Below, piece by piece: positions 18,768 through 27,548 of a DNA stretch of 64,000 nt. The DNA lies in NCBI RefSeq assembly GCF_000733755.1, contig NZ_JPOF01000008.1, positions 1 to 64,000 on the forward strand, written 5' to 3'. The notes beneath the pieces are model-generated. The model ran no database searches, was not told the origin of the DNA, and saw nothing but the letters and a program-made list of their open reading frames with translations. The position numbers were made by a program, and so were the translations under genes. Positions within the stretch are counted from its first letter, which is position 1. Every line of letters starts with the position of its first letter. This stretch comes from Lachnoclostridium phytofermentans (lineage in GTDB: Bacteria > Bacillota > Clostridia > Lachnospirales > Lachnospiraceae).

Positions 18768-20546
18768 TTAAAGCTTTTGTATCATTCTCCACAAGGTAGT
18801 ACGGCTGATACCTAGTCTTTTTGCAGCATTGCTTTGATTCCCTTTTTCTTCATGTAATACTTGTTCGACAATATCAATATTGATTTCCTCTAGTGTTCTG
18901 GAAATATCTAAATTATTCGTATCTAAATTCTCTAGTTCAAATTGTCTTTTTTCTCTTTTAAGTATTTTATCAACATCTTCAGTTTTTATATAAAGTGTAG
19001 TTGTAATAACGGCAAGTTCATTCAGTATTCGCTTAAATTGGTTATAATTATGAGGCCATGAGAAGGATTTTAATAAATCTAGTGCGCCAGGTTCAAATCC
19101 TGATATCTCTTTTCCGAGCTCCAGGTTCAGATAACCAATATAAAGACTTGCTAGGTTTGGAATATTGTTCAAATTAGAACGCAATGGAGGAATGTGTAAA
19201 GTGAGGCAGGAAAACTCATTCACAATTTGCTTACATCGTTCCGCCATATCTTTATTTTCATTGCAACTGTAAGTGAAAATCAGGTGGTTTCTACTTAATA
19301 GATTTGTACTATTGATGATTGTAAAAAGTTCTTGGTATTGACGTTCTGGTAATATATCTATGCCTCTAATGTGTATTGTTATATTTGTTTCATTAAAAGG
19401 AGACTTGTAATTATCAATAAGAAAACTCCAGGACTTATCATTTAACTTTGGGCAATCGATGATAACAAGTGGATTGTCTTGTAGTTTACTCTGGGAATAG
19501 ACGAGGTAGACCATCTGCTCTTTTCCAGTACCCTCTTCACCAATCACCATAATAGGATAATCGGTTTGATTGAACTGATCAATCGATGTACGAAGTGGGC
19601 TTGTTGTATTTGAGATACCATAGAAGCTTTCGTAAAATTTGTTGGAGGCTGATTCTTTGCTGAGGTATCGTAAACCATTGCGTGACGGAATAAAGGACAT
19701 ATTTTGCAGCTTTATACTATAAACGACATAGTTTTGGCTTTGATAGCTCATGCAAGTAGCAATCGTATGCATGAGTTGCTTGTCAAATTCTTTAAAAAAG
19801 GTTCGTTGTTTTTCTACAATAACTTTATCAATGTTGTTTTTTAATACAGATAGCATGTCGGGTGTGAGACCATCCTGATTAGTGTAGACAAGCTCTTTTT
19901 GATCATCATATACGACCACTTTACAAGATAAATTTTTTAGTATGGAGTTATAGAACTCTTTTTTTTCTTCCAATCGTGCGATGTCATGATATGTCTTAAC
20001 AGCCTGATCGAAAGCGGCTTCAATGCTTTCTGTGCCAGAAGTAATTAATATAGAATCTAGATTAAAGTCCTTCGCCATGGAGGTTGTAATCATATCACCA
20101 AGTATCATACGATAACCTTTATTGCGTAAAAGTTCTAAGGTTTCTGTAATTTCAGAAGAATTATGAACTGTATAGATGCCAATATCATATTGAAGTAAAT
20201 CGCATAAAAAACGTGCACTTTTTGTAATACTCGGAAACCCTACAATAGCGTGCTTACTATTATAATTTTCAGAAAGCTTAATGGTACGGAGTATGTCATA
20301 AATAGTAAGAGGTATTTCAATAACTGGTATGGATACCGACTCTTGAAGAAGCTCTGCTGTCCCGCCTCTTGATATTATAATATCGTAACTGGAGGAGTTG
20401 AACTTTTTAGCAATCTTGACACCTTCTAGCAAATCTCCAACAAAAATAGTTAATTCTATATCAGTGCGATTGTTTGCAAGTTTCTCCATAGTAGCCTGAA
20501 GGCTTTTGTATGGAGCAATTACAAGAATTTTAATTTTTTCAGCCAT
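18768..20546 (-). CDS. PrpR-N domain regulator with degenerate AAA+ domain and Fis-type HTH
   Basis: A 592-residue regulator. The N-terminal PrpR-N sensor domain (about 1-190) is of the kind that binds small organic acids. A middle linker leads to an AAA+ domain with Walker A GEEGTGKEQ near 337, and the C-terminal Fis-type helix-turn-helix ends NAAKRLGISRTTLWRMIQKL. The GAFTGA loop needed to contact sigma-54 is absent, and the Walker B region (IHIRGIDIL) lacks the usual Asp-Glu. It is therefore unlikely to drive a sigma-54 promoter. It is divergent from the four-carbon-acid operon, and 20-bp repeats in the shared region are candidate binding sites. The ATG at 20546 fits GGGAGAG; a TTG lies six bases upstream. 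Confidence 0.82.
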   Translation of the reverse strand: MAEKIKILVIAPYKSLQATMEKLANNRTDIELTIFVGDLLEGVKIAKKFNSSSYDIIISRGGTAELLQESVSIPVIEIPLTIYDILRTIKLSENYNSKHAIVGFPSITKSARFLCDLLQYDIGIYTVHNSSEITETLELLRNKGYRMILGDMITTSMAKDFNLDSILITSGTESIEAAFDQAVKTYHDIARLEEKKEFYNSILKNLSCKVVVYDDQKELVYTNQDGLTPDMLSVLKNNIDKVIVEKQRTFFKEFDKQLMHTIATCMSYQSQNYVVYSIKLQNMSFIPSRNGLRYLSKESASNKFYESFYGISNTTSPLRTSIDQFNQTDYPIMVIGEEGTGKEQMVYLVYSQSKLQDNPLVIIDCPKLNDKSWSFLIDNYKSPFNETNITIHIRGIDILPERQYQELFTIINSTNLLSRNHLIFTYSCNENKDMAERCKQIVNEFSCLTLHIPPLRSNLNNIPNLASLYIGYLNLELGKEISGFEPGALDLLKSFSWPHNYNQFKRILNELAVITTTLYIKTEDVDKILKREKRQFELENLDTNNLDISRTLEEINIDIVEQVLHEEKGNQSNAAKRLGISRTTLWRMIQKL

Positions 20547-20562
20547 TCTCAATACTCTCCCT

Positions 20563-20582
20563 TAGTGTTTAAATTTAATACA
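20563..20582 (-). promoter_or_regulatory. Candidate operator, inverted copy
   Basis: TAGTGTTTAAATTTAATACA is the reverse complement of the 20-bp site at 20624 with 17 of 20 matches. It sits 17 bases before the regulator start codon, where binding would block its own expression. Confidence 0.5.
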
Positions 20583-20623
20583 ATAATATCATAAAATGTA
20601 AAATAATCAAGAGAAAATATAAA

Positions 20624-20643
20624 TGTTTCAAATATAAACACTA
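20624..20643 (+). promoter_or_regulatory. Candidate operator for the PrpR-N regulator
   Basis: TGTTTCAAATATAAACACTA, an imperfect palindrome (TGTTT with AAACA). It is 19 of 20 identical to the site at 20758. It lies 28 bases upstream of the -35 box of the four-carbon-acid operon. Confidence 0.6.
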
Positions 20644-20670
20644 TAAACTTATATATTAAACTATTTTATA

Positions 20671-20699
20671 TTGACCACATGAAAAAGCGAGTGTAATAT
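20671..20699 (+). promoter_or_regulatory. Sigma-A promoter of the four-carbon-acid operon
   Basis: TTGACC (20671-20676), 17-base spacer, TAATAT (20694-20699). The predicted start is near 20706, about 90 bases before the kinase gene. No -24/-12 sigma-54 promoter was seen, in keeping with the regulator lacking GAFTGA. Confidence 0.6.
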
Positions 20700-20757
20700 A
20701 GACTATAATGAAACGGAAAAAAGAAAAAGAAGTAAAAATGAAATAACAGCATAAAAG

Positions 20758-20777
20758 TGTTTCAAAAATAAACACTA
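20758..20777 (+). promoter_or_regulatory. Candidate operator downstream of the promoter
   Basis: TGTTTCAAAAATAAACACTA, one base different from the site at 20624. It lies downstream of the predicted transcription start, a position typical of repression. Confidence 0.6.
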
Positions 20778-20795
20778 AGAAAGCAGGGGAATTAA

Positions 20796-22058
20796 TTGAT
20801 TAAGCTTTTGATTATTTCAGATGACGTTACAGGAGCGTTAGATACCGGAGTACAATTTGTGAATTATGGTATCATGCCTACTGTTTTAGTACATAGGCAG
20901 GTGGATTTTACAAAATATAAAGATAATTTCATCGAAGTGCTAGTAGTAGATGCAGAGACGAGGCACGTAAGTGAAGAGGAAGCATACAAAATTGTATATC
21001 AAATAGTAAAAGCGGCGGTAAAAGTAGGAGTTCAATACTTATATAAAAAAACAGATTCTGGTTTGAGAGGTAATATTTGTAGCGAATTAAGCGCTCTACT
21101 CCATGCAAGTGGAAAAGATTTTCTTGCATTTTTACCTGCTCTCCCGAAAATGAACCGCGTGACAGTGGGTGGCTCACATTATATTGATGGTGTACCGCTA
21201 AAAGAGAGTGTCTTTGGAAAAGATCCTTTTGAACCAGTAAAGTATTCATACATACCAGATTTGTTTCAAAACACAGATGACGATGTTTGTGTTTATCATA
21301 AATCAGAAAGTTATTACACAAAAGTAAAGAAGAAGACAATAGGAATCTTTGATGCAGATACAGAGGAAGATTTACAACGTATCGCTAGACATTTAAAGAA
21401 AGAAAATATGCTATCCGTTATGGCAGGGTGCGCAGGGTTTGCAGCAGCATTGGCAGAAGTTATTGGATTTCAACGGAAGCGAAAAAACATGCCGGTTTTG
21501 GACAAGCCTTTATTAGTTATCTGTGGTAGTGTAAACCCAATTTCGAAAGCTCAGGTAGAATTTGCACAATTACATGGGTTTCACCGAATTACTCTTTCTG
21601 TAGATCAGCAGTTAAGACAAGACTTTCTATGCACAGAAGAGGGGAAGCGGTGGGTAGAAAAATTAAAGCAACAATGTTTGAATGGAGAACATTGTATCAT
21701 TGATACAGAAACCGTTAATCTAAATGAATCTTTCACTGAGGAACTATCAGATAGAAGAGAGCTAGGGCTTAACATAGCAACTTCATTAGGAAAAATAGTT
21801 GGCAAGCTGCTGGAACTAGAAGTTGACAATACGCTGATGATAATAGGAGGAGATACGCTGTTAAGTTTTATAGAGTATACAAATTGCAATGATATCAATA
21901 TAGTTTGCGAATTAAATGAAGGAATGGTGCTCTCCACTATACAGATTGGTAATAAGAAGCTTTGGCTTATTTCAAAGTCAGGTGGTTTTGGCAGTGTAGA
22001 ACTTTTAACCACGTTACTTCAAGAAATTAAGATGGGAGAAATGATTCGAAGTAGTTAA
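20796..22058 (+). CDS. Four-carbon acid sugar kinase family protein (DUF1537/OtnK type)
   Basis: A 420-residue kinase of the family that phosphorylates threonate, erythronate and related acids at C4. The N-terminal motif ISDDVTGALDTGVQF and YKKTDSGLRGN are diagnostic. The C-terminal nucleotide-binding domain has GGDTLLSF and the SGGFGS loop. The start is a TTG, supported by AGGGGA six bases upstream. It is the first gene of a rightward operon with the PdxA-type dehydrogenase; together they form the known tetronate route to dihydroxyacetone phosphate. Confidence 0.85.
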   Translation: MIKLLIISDDVTGALDTGVQFVNYGIMPTVLVHRQVDFTKYKDNFIEVLVVDAETRHVSEEEAYKIVYQIVKAAVKVGVQYLYKKTDSGLRGNICSELSALLHASGKDFLAFLPALPKMNRVTVGGSHYIDGVPLKESVFGKDPFEPVKYSYIPDLFQNTDDDVCVYHKSESYYTKVKKKTIGIFDADTEEDLQRIARHLKKENMLSVMAGCAGFAAALAEVIGFQRKRKNMPVLDKPLLVICGSVNPISKAQVEFAQLHGFHRITLSVDQQLRQDFLCTEEGKRWVEKLKQQCLNGEHCIIDTETVNLNESFTEELSDRRELGLNIATSLGKIVGKLLELEVDNTLMIIGGDTLLSFIEYTNCNDINIVCELNEGMVLSTIQIGNKKLWLISKSGGFGSVELLTTLLQEIKMGEMIRSS

Positions 22059-22107
22059 TTTTACCTTCCAGGGAGAAATGATTCGCAACAGATAATTTTA
22101 TCTTCCA
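22034..22107 (+). repeat. 37-bp tandem duplication across the kinase stop codon
   Basis: Two adjacent 37-bp units (22034-22070 and 22071-22107) both start GGGAGAAATGATTCG and end CTTCCA, with a handful of differences. The first copy includes the last codons and stop of the kinase gene; the second lies after it. Confidence 0.8.
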
Positions 22108-22166
22108 TAAGGAGGAACAAAATCATAAATTTGATGTATAATTTTTGACATAACAGGAGGAAAAGA

Positions 22167-23324
22167 ATGAATTCAAATTATGAACTAAGAATGCCTGGTG
22201 TAGTCTATCATGGTGAGAATGCATTAGAATCTTTGGTAAGTATAGTCCAGGGGAAATACAATCGGGCAGTTATATTTACGGATAAAGGCATTGAAAAGGC
22301 AGGTATCTTAGAAGAACCAATCCGTTATTTGACACAGGGCGGTGTAAGTTTAGAGATATTAAATGAATTGCCATCCGAACCAACTTGCGATCAAGCGCAG
22401 AAAATCATAGATAGATTTATTACTATGAAAGCGGATATTATTATTGCTATCGGTGGTGGCAGTGTAATGGATATTGCAAAACTGGCTTCTGTTACTGGAA
22501 ATGGGGCACTAAAAGTAAGAGATCTTCTAAAAAGTCCGCATTTGTGTAAAAAGACAATAAAAACTATCATGATACCAACGACAGCAGGAACAGGTTCAGA
22601 GGCAACTCCAAATTGTATTGTAGCCATACCAGAAAAAGAATTGAAGGTAGGAATTGTTCATACCGATATGATTGCAGATTTTGTTCTATTGGATGGTCGT
22701 ATGATACGAAATCTACCAAAAAAAATTGCAGCATCCACTGGAGTTGATGCTCTCGCACACGCAATTGAATGTTATACTTCGAATAAAGCAAATTCATTTA
22801 GTGACCTATTTGCTTTAGAGGCTCTTAAACTAATATTTTCTAATATTGAAAAGGCATGTGAGGACGTTAATGCAATAAAAGAAAAAGGTAACATGTTATT
22901 GGCATCTTTTTATGCCGGAGTAGCAATATCTGCTTCTGGTACCACAGCGGTACATGCTCTTTCGTATCCGTTGGGAGGAAAGTATCATATTCCTCATGGA
23001 ATTGCGAATGCAATTATGCTGTTACCAGTATTAAAATATAATAAGCCTTATTGCCTAGAGGAGTTTGCGACAGTGTATGATTTTGTTCATTCACCGGAAG
23101 TTCAGCTATTATCAAAGGATGAAAAAGCAGAGAAGCTATTAAAACGGTTGGAGGAAATCCTTCATAAATTATCAATTGAAACCTCACTTCGTTCTTATGG
23201 TATTAAAGAAAGTGATTTAGATACCTTAGTACAAGCAGGAATGGAGGTAGAAAGGTTGTTGATGAATAATAAAAGAGAAGTTACAAGGGAAGCTGCAAGA
23301 GAGTTGTATTTACAAGTAATTTAG
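22167..23324 (+). CDS. Iron-containing alcohol dehydrogenase family protein
   Basis: A 385-residue group III alcohol dehydrogenase. The NAD-binding motif is IAIGGGSVMDIAK (about 92-104), followed by PTTAGTGSEAT. Metal ligands lie in the segment from DALAHAIECYTS to HALSYPLGGKYHIPHGIANA (Asp and several His). Family members reduce or oxidise aldehydes and hydroxy-acids. Its place between a tetronate-type kinase and an aldolase/lyase suggests it handles an aldehyde or keto-acid intermediate. The exact substrate cannot be read. AGGAGG lies just before the start. Confidence 0.8.
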   Translation: MNSNYELRMPGVVYHGENALESLVSIVQGKYNRAVIFTDKGIEKAGILEEPIRYLTQGGVSLEILNELPSEPTCDQAQKIIDRFITMKADIIIAIGGGSVMDIAKLASVTGNGALKVRDLLKSPHLCKKTIKTIMIPTTAGTGSEATPNCIVAIPEKELKVGIVHTDMIADFVLLDGRMIRNLPKKIAASTGVDALAHAIECYTSNKANSFSDLFALEALKLIFSNIEKACEDVNAIKEKGNMLLASFYAGVAISASGTTAVHALSYPLGGKYHIPHGIANAIMLLPVLKYNKPYCLEEFATVYDFVHSPEVQLLSKDEKAEKLLKRLEEILHKLSIETSLRSYGIKESDLDTLVQAGMEVERLLMNNKREVTREAARELYLQVI

Positions 23325-23337
23325 GAGGAATGTAGTT

Positions 23338-24231
23338 ATGTTCGAGATAAAAGGAATCATCCCACCAATAGTAACACCAATGAATACGGACGAAAGTATT
23401 AACTTAAATGAACTCAGAAATCAGGTAAATCGTTTGATAAATGCTGGGGTTCATGGAATCTTTGCAATAGGAACCAATGGTGAGGGGTATGCATTAAATG
23501 AGGATGAGAAGGAAAAGGTGCTAGAAACGGTTGTAGAAGAAACCGCAAAAAGAGTGCCTGTGTATGCCGGAGTTGGATGCATTACAACAAGGGATACCAT
23601 CCGTTTAGCACGCAAAGCGGAAAAGATGGGATGTGATGTACTTTCAGTTATTACTCCATCCTTTGCACAGGCTTCCCAGGAAGAATTATATGAACATTAC
23701 AAAGCTATCGCAGAAGCGGTTCAGCTTCCGATCGTGTTGTATAACATTCCCGCTAGAACTGGAAATGCATTGGCGACATCAACGGTTGAACGTCTTGCTG
23801 CTATCCATAATATCGTTGGAGTAAAAGACAGCAGTGGGAATTTTGATCAGATGTTACAGTATATAGAGGCAACAAAGGATATGAATTTTACAGTACTATC
23901 TGGAAACGATTCTCTAATTCTTTGGAATTTACTTGCTGGTGGTAGTGGAGGAATTGCAGGCTGTGCGAATGTTTATCCAGAGAATATGGTTAATATCTAT
24001 GAAGCTTTTAGGAAAGGCGATTTAGAACAGGCTAGAGCGGCACAGGATAGAATTCGTAGTTTCCGTAATTGTTTTCGATTTGGAAATCCAAACACAATTG
24101 TAAAAACAGCAGTTGCTATGTTAGGCTATCCAGTAGGAAATTGCAGGAGTCCTTTTTATCATATTTCAGAAGAAGGAATAGAAGCAATAAAATGTGTTTT
24201 AACTGCAAATGAAAAACTTGGAATGAAATAA
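23338..24231 (+). CDS. DapA/NanA-superfamily aldolase or lyase
   Basis: A 297-residue class I aldolase of the dihydrodipicolinate synthase/N-acetylneuraminate lyase superfamily. Schiff-base Lys is in VGVKDSSG near 162 and the catalytic Tyr in LYNIPARTG near 135; the substrate-binding GTNGEG motif is near 45. The superfamily cleaves or forms bonds next to pyruvate. In this operon it is more likely to cleave a 2-keto-3-deoxy acid or a sialic-acid-like sugar than to make lysine. It lies 13 bases after the dehydrogenase. Confidence 0.78.
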   Translation: MFEIKGIIPPIVTPMNTDESINLNELRNQVNRLINAGVHGIFAIGTNGEGYALNEDEKEKVLETVVEETAKRVPVYAGVGCITTRDTIRLARKAEKMGCDVLSVITPSFAQASQEELYEHYKAIAEAVQLPIVLYNIPARTGNALATSTVERLAAIHNIVGVKDSSGNFDQMLQYIEATKDMNFTVLSGNDSLILWNLLAGGSGGIAGCANVYPENMVNIYEAFRKGDLEQARAAQDRIRSFRNCFRFGNPNTIVKTAVAMLGYPVGNCRSPFYHISEEGIEAIKCVLTANEKLGMK

Positions 24232-24246
24232 TATAGGAGATAACAA

Positions 24247-25338
24247 ATGAGTGACAATAGACCAATTATAGGGATTACATTGGGAGATCCAGCTGGGATT
24301 GGCCCAGAAATTTCAGTAAAAGCACTATGTAGTCAACTGATTTATAAACGATGTAAGCCAATTATAATCGGAGATGCATCTGTTTTGAAAAATGTCTTGA
24401 GTTTTCTTAATAAATCAGAGCTAAAGATACATGCAATCAAAAGTGTCAAACAAGCAACATTTACTTATGGAACAATTGATGTTTTAGATATGGGGCTAAT
24501 AAAGGCTGAGGAATTAAAGCTTGGTGAAGTTTCAAAGGAAGCAGGTGAAGCTGCATTCCAATATGTGAAAAAGACAATTGAACTGGCCATGAGGAATGAA
24601 ATCGATGCAACCGTTACAAATCCTATCAATAAAGCAGCTATAAATCTAGCTGGTCACCATTTTTCTGGTCATACCGAAATTTATGCAAACTATACGAATA
24701 CAAAAAAATATACGATGATGTTGGTTCATGAAAATTTAAGAGTAGTACATGTTTCTACCCACGTTTCTTTAAGAGAGGCGTGTGATCTGGTAAAAAAAGA
24801 CCGAATATTAGAAGTGATTCAAATTGCTCATGATGCATGTATCAATCTAGGAATAGAGGAACCAAGAATTGCTGTAGCTGGTTTAAATCCACATTCTGGC
24901 GAAAGTGGTCTCTTTGGGAATGAAGAAGTAGAAGAAATTTCACCTGCCATTGATGCAGCTGTAAAAGCGGGTATTTTTGCAGAAGGACCGATACCGCCCG
25001 ATACTGTATTTTCTAAAGCAAGAGGTGGAATGTATGATATTGTAGTTGCTATGTATCATGATCAAGGGCACATTCCTTTAAAAGTTGTTGGCTTTGTATA
25101 TGATTCTAAAAAACAACAGTGGGATGCGGTTGCAGGTGTGAATATAACGTTAGGATTACCAATAATTCGAACTTCTGTAGACCATGGAACAGCATTTGAT
25201 CAGGCTGGTCGTGGAACAGCCAATGAATTGAGTTTACAAAATGCAATCGATTATGCTATCTGTTTTGCTAATAACAGAGAACAAAAACGATCTAAGGAAA
25301 GGAGAAAAGGATATGGCGAGAGAGTATATAGAACTTAA
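24247..25338 (+). CDS. PdxA-type 4-phosphotetronate dehydrogenase (PdxA2-like)
   Basis: A 363-residue metal- and NAD-dependent dehydrogenase with GDPAGIGPEI at the start and metal-binding HFSGHTE. AGLNPHSGESGLFGNEE and AMYHDQGHIPLK are also present. Enzymes of this type next to a DUF1537 kinase oxidise 4-phospho-threonate or -erythronate, which then decarboxylates to dihydroxyacetone phosphate. A role in vitamin B6 synthesis is less likely in this context. The last 26 bases overlap the next gene, so the two are probably translationally coupled. Confidence 0.83.
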   Translation: MSDNRPIIGITLGDPAGIGPEISVKALCSQLIYKRCKPIIIGDASVLKNVLSFLNKSELKIHAIKSVKQATFTYGTIDVLDMGLIKAEELKLGEVSKEAGEAAFQYVKKTIELAMRNEIDATVTNPINKAAINLAGHHFSGHTEIYANYTNTKKYTMMLVHENLRVVHVSTHVSLREACDLVKKDRILEVIQIAHDACINLGIEEPRIAVAGLNPHSGESGLFGNEEVEEISPAIDAAVKAGIFAEGPIPPDTVFSKARGGMYDIVVAMYHDQGHIPLKVVGFVYDSKKQQWDAVAGVNITLGLPIIRTSVDHGTAFDQAGRGTANELSLQNAIDYAICFANNREQKRSKERRKGYGERVYRT

Positions 25339-26470
25339 TAGGATGGAGGTAGATGGTTACTTATACCATAACAATAGACTTGATACAGTAGAATCCTTAC
25401 TACCTAATCCATATCAGACTTGTCATGCTGCAGATCTTTTAGAATTGCCAAATAAGGATTTACTGTGCTGCTGGTTTGCTGGTTCAAAAGGAGAAGGATA
25501 TGCAGATGTCAGTATCTACCTGTCAAGGTTACCTGCCGGAGAAAGTCAATGGACACAGCCAATACTTATATCGGATGATGCAGCTAGAGCAGAACAAAAT
25601 CCTTCTCTATTCTTGCACCCCAATGGAGAACTATGGGTTATGTATACTGCAATGCTTTCAAAAACGAAGGAGTTACCTGCACATTGTAATTTGCAATATA
25701 CCTCAGAGATTCGATGCAGAAAGTCAGTAGACAATGGATATACATGGGGAAATACAGTAACAATGTTTTCGGATGCAGGATCTTTTTGCAGACAGAAAAT
25801 TCAGATTCTATCGAATGGACGTCTGGTGTTTGGGACCTGGATTTGTTTTGATGATGATACTAAGAATGGAAGCGATATCACGGTTATCCAGATTTCGGAT
25901 GATCAAGGTAAGACCTGGAAAAGTGTAGAAGTACCTGAAAGTAGAAGCTTAGTGCATTGCAATATTATTGAGAGAGAAAACGGGGAGTTACTTGCCTTAT
26001 TTCGAAGCCGTGGTGCAGATTTTATTTATAAGTCCACCTCCAATGATTATGGCGAGCATTGGACGATACCAGTGAAGACGGAACTTCCCAATAATAATGC
26101 AAGTATCTCTGCAATTGCTTTACAAAGTGGAGCAGTAGCAATAGTCTATAATGCTTGCAGTTTTAGTGAAAATCGTGATGTAACAAAATGGCCAAGACAG
26201 AGGTCCCCAATTACGGTTGCAATTTCTGATAACAATGGTGAGTCTTGGGACTATCGCAGAATAATAGAAAGTGCAGAAGGATTTTGTGGACGATTAAATA
26301 GTGTGAATAATCAAAGGTATGAATATCCAGTGATGATGCAAAGTGGGGATGGAAAAATTCACGTAGCTTATACGTGGGGGAATCGTAAATGCATGAAGTA
26401 CATACGCATTGATGAAGCTTGGATCAGAGGAGAGAAGGCTTTAGATGAAGGCATGAAATATCAATTTTAA
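25313..26470 (+). CDS. Cytoplasmic sialidase-fold (BNR/Asp-box) hydrolase
   Basis: A 385-residue six-bladed propeller protein. Asp-box repeats S-x-D-x-G-x-T/S-W are visible: SVDNGYTW, SDDQGKTW, SNDYGEHW and SDNNGESW. No signal peptide is present, so it acts inside the cell. It belongs to the family of exo-sialidase-like proteins (BNR_2), not all of which cleave sialic acid. The start at 25313 is supported by AAAGGAG and by overlap with the pdxA end; a longer in-frame reading from 25241 lies wholly within that gene. With the aldolase it may release an acidic sugar from imported oligosaccharide. Confidence 0.77.
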   Translation: MAREYIELNRMEVDGYLYHNNRLDTVESLLPNPYQTCHAADLLELPNKDLLCCWFAGSKGEGYADVSIYLSRLPAGESQWTQPILISDDAARAEQNPSLFLHPNGELWVMYTAMLSKTKELPAHCNLQYTSEIRCRKSVDNGYTWGNTVTMFSDAGSFCRQKIQILSNGRLVFGTWICFDDDTKNGSDITVIQISDDQGKTWKSVEVPESRSLVHCNIIERENGELLALFRSRGADFIYKSTSNDYGEHWTIPVKTELPNNNASISAIALQSGAVAIVYNACSFSENRDVTKWPRQRSPITVAISDNNGESWDYRRIIESAEGFCGRLNSVNNQRYEYPVMMQSGDGKIHVAYTWGNRKCMKYIRIDEAWIRGEKALDEGMKYQF

Positions 26471-26573
26471 AATAGTTATTTTTTTAAGCAGCCTCCAATT
26501 TATTTAGAAGATTTATTGATGACTGAATTGCCATGAAATAAAAACATTCGAGAGAAAAATATGAGAAGGGAAT

Positions 26574-27548
26574 GTGAGTAGCGTGAGGACTAAATTGAAA
26601 AAAGATCCAAATCAGATGAATCTTGTACAAAAAAAGAGCAAATTTCAATTGATAGGGAAGCAATTATATCATTATCGATGGATGTATTTGTTTTTGCTAC
26701 CAGCAGTAATTTGGTATATTTTGTTTGCCTATCTCCCTATTTACGGAATTAGTATTGCATTCAAAGATTATAACATTGTAGAAGGTGTATGGGGCAGCGC
26801 ATGGGTTGGTCTTGATAATTTCCGTAAGATATTTAGTGATGCTAATTTTGCTAGAGCCTTTAAAAATACAATCTTTATCAGTGCTCTAAAATTAATATTT
26901 GTAACACCAAGTGGTTTAATACTGGCGTTGTTACTTTCGGAAGTAAAGAATAAGTTGTTTAAGGGCGCAGTTCAAAGTTTTTCTATGTTAACTCATTTCT
27001 TTTCCTGGGTTATCATTGCATCAATCATGACAGTAATGCTTTCACCGAATACAGGTGTTGTAAATCAAATTATTGTTATGCTCGGAGGAGAACCAATCTA
27101 CTTTTTAGCAGAAGAAAAATGGTTTATCGTTTGGGTTGTTTTATCCGACATTTGGGAATCTGCTGGTTGGAATGCTTTGATTTTTATTGCTGCAATATCA
27201 GGTATTTCTCCAGAATTATATGAAGCTGCATCAATTGATGGGGCGGGAAGATGGTCGAAACTATTTCGTATTACCATACCGTGCTTGTCTGGAACTATTT
27301 GTACCGTATTAATATTAAAACTAGGTGGATTGTTAAGTGGTAACTTTAATCAGATTTTTAACTTATATAATTCAGCAGTTATGGATGTCGCAGATATATT
27401 AGATACCTATGTGTATCGACTTGGTATTAATAGTATGCAGTATAGTTACTCATCCGCAGTGAATCTATTTCAGAATGTGATTGGCTTGTTACTGGTATTT
27501 ACAGTGAATAAAATAGTGAAGCGTGCCGGTCAGGAGGGGGTAGTGTAA
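26574..27548 (+). CDS. ABC transporter permease, LplB type
   Basis: A 324-residue membrane protein with six predicted helices after a basic N-terminus. The EAA loop is EAASIDGAGRWSKLF (about 219-233). LplB-type permeases move complex oligosaccharides. The start is GTG. It overlaps the next permease by one base, so the two are made together. As in the first transporter, no ATPase gene is nearby. Confidence 0.84.
   Translation: MSSVRTKLKKDPNQMNLVQKKSKFQLIGKQLYHYRWMYLFLLPAVIWYILFAYLPIYGISIAFKDYNIVEGVWGSAWVGLDNFRKIFSDANFARAFKNTIFISALKLIFVTPSGLILALLLSEVKNKLFKGAVQSFSMLTHFFSWVIIASIMTVMLSPNTGVVNQIIVMLGGEPIYFLAEEKWFIVWVVLSDIWESAGWNALIFIAAISGISPELYEAASIDGAGRWSKLFRITIPCLSGTICTVLILKLGGLLSGNFNQIFNLYNSAVMDVADILDTYVYRLGINSMQYSYSSAVNLFQNVIGLLLVFTVNKIVKRAGQEGVV

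Noticed and set aside
22567-22797. Minus-strand 76-codon frame within the alcohol dehydrogenase gene
   Set aside because: Shadow of a well-supported gene on the other strand.
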